Origin: a bacterium | GTDB lineage: Bacteria; Bacillota; Bacilli; Lactobacillales; Streptococcaceae | Reading direction: 5' to 3' | Assembly (NCBI GenBank): GCA_905221235.1 | Contig: CAJNCJ010000023.1 | Location: forward strand, 1 to 18,306 | DNA length: 18,306 nt | Shown: in pieces, positions 16,402-18,306 of the stretch | Position numbering within the stretch: position 1 is the first letter of the stretch | Layout: every line of letters begins with the position of its first letter | Made by a program: the position numbers and the translations under genes | Notes under the pieces: generated by a model | Databases searched by the model: none | The model's input: only the letters and a program-made list of their open reading frames with translations | Told to the model about the DNA's origin: nothing

Positions 16402-18306
16402 CTAACTTCCTTTTAGCAAAGCAAGTAATTTTTCTGCTTCTGCCATGATGCCATTATTATCCATGGTTTGGAGACTCAAATTATTTCGTAAACCAGCTAG
16501 GCTCTCTGTCACATTGTTTTTCAAGCTAGCATCCGTTATTGCATCAAGTAGATCTTCTACTTCTTTAAGTTTGGCTTCTACTTTTTCAGTCTCTACTTGA
16601 GGGACTTCAGGCTCGTCTGTTGTATCGTTAGCTACTCCCTCTGTCTCGTCTTCATCAGTGCTTGGTTTATAAAGATTATCTACTGAAGGGTTTAAACCTG
16701 CGTGATTCTCTTTTTCATCAGATTCAGGGCGAGTTGGCTCACTTACTTCATTATGTTCCTTATCTTCATCAGGTTTACTGTCTTCTACTTTATTTTTACG
16801 AACATGGTCGCTGGCATTTCCCCAACCATTATCTGAGTGAGGACGTTCGTTTGGATGTTCAACGTAATATTTTACAGTCGCAAAAAGATCCTCAAGGCTA
16901 TAACCTTTAGGTGCCTCATATAGTCCTTCGTCAAACCAAGCAAATTTAATGTTATGGTAATGATCATAATGAGGTATAATCAAGCTACCATTTTTAACTT
17001 CAACAGTATGTTGGAGATTGTAAGGCATGTGATTAAGTGGAACTTTCTTAGCTGCCTTCACTTTATTATAGATTGCTTCTACTCCTTTAACCTCAGGATT
17101 TCCTGACCCCTGATTATCTGTTGAAGGAGGCGTCAAACCTTTCTCTTTAGCATAAGCCTGAGCTGCTGCTCTTTCAGCTTCAGACAAACTTTCTTTCTTG
17201 ATCCAATGACTATGAGTCATATGTGGAGTGACATAGGCTTCGCCTTCATCGCTAGTTATATCACGAGGATCAAAGATATAGCCATCTTCTGTTGTATACT
17301 TACCTGCTAATTTCGCTAATTTAATTTCATCGTCCGTATAAGCAATTTGAGCATTTGGTTTGCCAAGTCGCTCTGGATGGGTAATTGGTGCTAGGAAGGT
17401 AAGAATATCATCAACTAACTTGACTTTATCACTTGAGACATCATTAAGACGTTCCAAAAGTGTATCCAAAGTTTCAAAATCAGCTTGGCGCCCTTTATTA
17501 GAAATCAAATTTTGATGAACTCTTGCTAGTAAATCATAAACCTTGTTGTAAAATTCTTGATCACTAGAAGGGATGGTACTTTTCTTAGCTCCTAATACAT
17601 GAGACAAACTTTCTTGTTTGGCAAGTTTATTATCAATGGCTACAACAGTTTCTGCTGAAAGTTCCTTGGCAAACACATAACGCGAGGTGCCATTCTCCTC
17701 AAAGACATAACCATCAGCTACTTTTCGAACCGCCTGTTTCACCAATTTTCCATCAATTATATTGCTTGGAGATGGTTGAGGATCTGGTACAGGTTGTGGA
17801 CTTGGTACTGGGGTAGGCTCTGGAGCAGGAATTGGATTTGGTCTTGATGGTAACCAATGACTTGAACTATAATGAAGTGGAATCATTCTTGCAATCTTCT
17901 GCTCCAAATCAGACATTTGTGAATAAGGAATAAAGTGATAATGATCTCCGTGAGGCACAGCGACACCGTTAGCTGTACGTTTGATGATTTGTGCCGGATC
18001 AAAGACTAAGCCATCCGATTCCACATGGCGTTCTGACAAAGGTTTGGCATACAATTCACTTAAAAGTGTTGAAATGTCTTCCCCTTGATTTTGATGATAT
18101 GTTGGGGTAACAGTCAGATTAGGAGTCTCTGTCAAACTTGGTTGAGCTGGATTAGCATTATCACTACTTGGTTTACTTGAACTTGTAGCAGAATGTGATC
18201 CCTGTTTACCATTCCAATAAGCTTGAGCAGCAGCCAATTCTCCTGCTGACAAATCACTCTTAGGAATATAGTGGAAATGATTGCCATGCGGTACAACAAA
18301 AGCGTC
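16402..18306 (-). CDS. pht: Pneumococcal histidine triad (Pht) surface protein, C-terminal part
   Basis: The last 634 residues are present; the 5' end, signal peptide and first triads lie beyond 18306. The frame is open to the window edge, so the TTG at 18252 is an internal Leu codon, not a start. Four HxxHxH triads are visible (fragment numbering): HGNHFH (7-12), HGDHYH (119-124), HMTHSH (362-367) and HYDHYH (446-451), followed by typical segments such as GYVFDP-like GLVFDP and GYIFDP. A Pro-rich linker (about 157-182) separates the second triad from an alpha-helical region. The C-terminal tail is acidic and ends EAEKLLALLKGS, closer to PhtA/PhtB than to PhtD by memory. Pht proteins bind zinc, support AdcAII-dependent zinc uptake and are usually repressed by AdcR; the promoter is not in the window. 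Which paralogue this is remains open. Confidence 0.93.
   Translation of the reverse strand, partial: DAFVVPHGNHFHYIPKSDLSAGELAAAQAYWNGKQGSHSATSSSKPSSDNANPAQPSLTETPNLTVTPTYHQNQGEDISTLLSELYAKPLSERHVESDGLVFDPAQIIKRTANGVAVPHGDHYHFIPYSQMSDLEQKIARMIPLHYSSSHWLPSRPNPIPAPEPTPVPSPQPVPDPQPSPSNIIDGKLVKQAVRKVADGYVFEENGTSRYVFAKELSAETVVAIDNKLAKQESLSHVLGAKKSTIPSSDQEFYNKVYDLLARVHQNLISNKGRQADFETLDTLLERLNDVSSDKVKLVDDILTFLAPITHPERLGKPNAQIAYTDDEIKLAKLAGKYTTEDGYIFDPRDITSDEGEAYVTPHMTHSHWIKKESLSEAERAAAQAYAKEKGLTPPSTDNQGSGNPEVKGVEAIYNKVKAAKKVPLNHMPYNLQHTVEVKNGSLIIPHYDHYHNIKFAWFDEGLYEAPKGYSLEDLFATVKYYVEHPNERPHSDNGWGNASDHVRKNKVEDSKPDEDKEHNEVSEPTRPESDEKENHAGLNPSVDNLYKPSTDEDETEGVANDTTDEPEVPQVETEKVEAKLKEVEDLLDAITDASLKNNVTESLAGLRNNLSLQTMDNNGIMAEAEKLLALLKGS

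Noticed and set aside
18250..18252. TTG as the start of the pht gene
   Set aside because: The frame continues upstream to the window edge and encodes a proper histidine triad, HGNHFHYIP, so this is an internal Leu codon of a truncated gene.
1..18306. CRISPR array, tRNA, rRNA or intact insertion sequence
   Set aside because: None seen. The only tandem DNA repeats are in-frame coding repeats in the two protease genes, without spacers, and no transposase-like ORF is present.

Overview
The window is a low-GC Gram-positive segment from the Streptococcus mitis/pneumoniae group. The evidence is an IgA1 protease gene (iga), a ZmpB-like metalloprotease with a YSIRK-type signal, rexA/rexB, a histidine-triad (Pht) protein and a pneumococcal-type BOX element. 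I cannot separate S. pneumoniae from S. mitis or a close relative. From memory, a pht gene directly upstream of the rexBA block is not the order of reference pneumococcal genomes, so a commensal relative is plausible. Every gene I accept is on the minus strand, so transcription runs from high to low coordinates.

Layout in transcription order: (a) 18306-16402, the 3' part of a Pht surface protein, closed by a hairpin terminator at 16343-16326. (b) 16401-16023, a 379-bp intergenic stretch holding that terminator, a possible 21-codon peptide ORF and the probable promoter of the next gene. (c) 16022-15351, a CPBP-family membrane protease, followed by a terminator at 15337-15320. (d) 15262-8296, an extended -10 promoter, then rexB and rexA overlapping by ATGA, encoding the two-subunit RexAB (AddAB-type) helicase-nuclease. 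(e) 8292-8189, a BOX element of boxA-boxC form. (f) 8173-6995, an unrecognised 392-residue protein with a C-x-C...C-x2-H cluster and an internal duplication, followed by a terminator. (g) 6757-926, iga, complete with its own promoter region and a strong ribosome binding site. (h) 884-1, the start of a second, ZmpB-like protease gene, 41 bp behind iga with no visible terminator or promoter between them.

Two themes stand out. Surface and immune-evasion genes (pht, iga, zmpB-like) flank a housekeeping DNA-repair block (rexBA). The two tandem proteases also share the same 17-residue repeat (EPEVQPALPEAVVTDKG type) in the linker behind their membrane anchors. This gives direct DNA repeats about 5.3 kb apart that could recombine to shuffle or fuse the two genes. 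I see no clear undescribed system. The best candidates for novelty are the 392-residue protein, the small peptide ORF beside the CPBP gene, and the repeat-linked protease pair.
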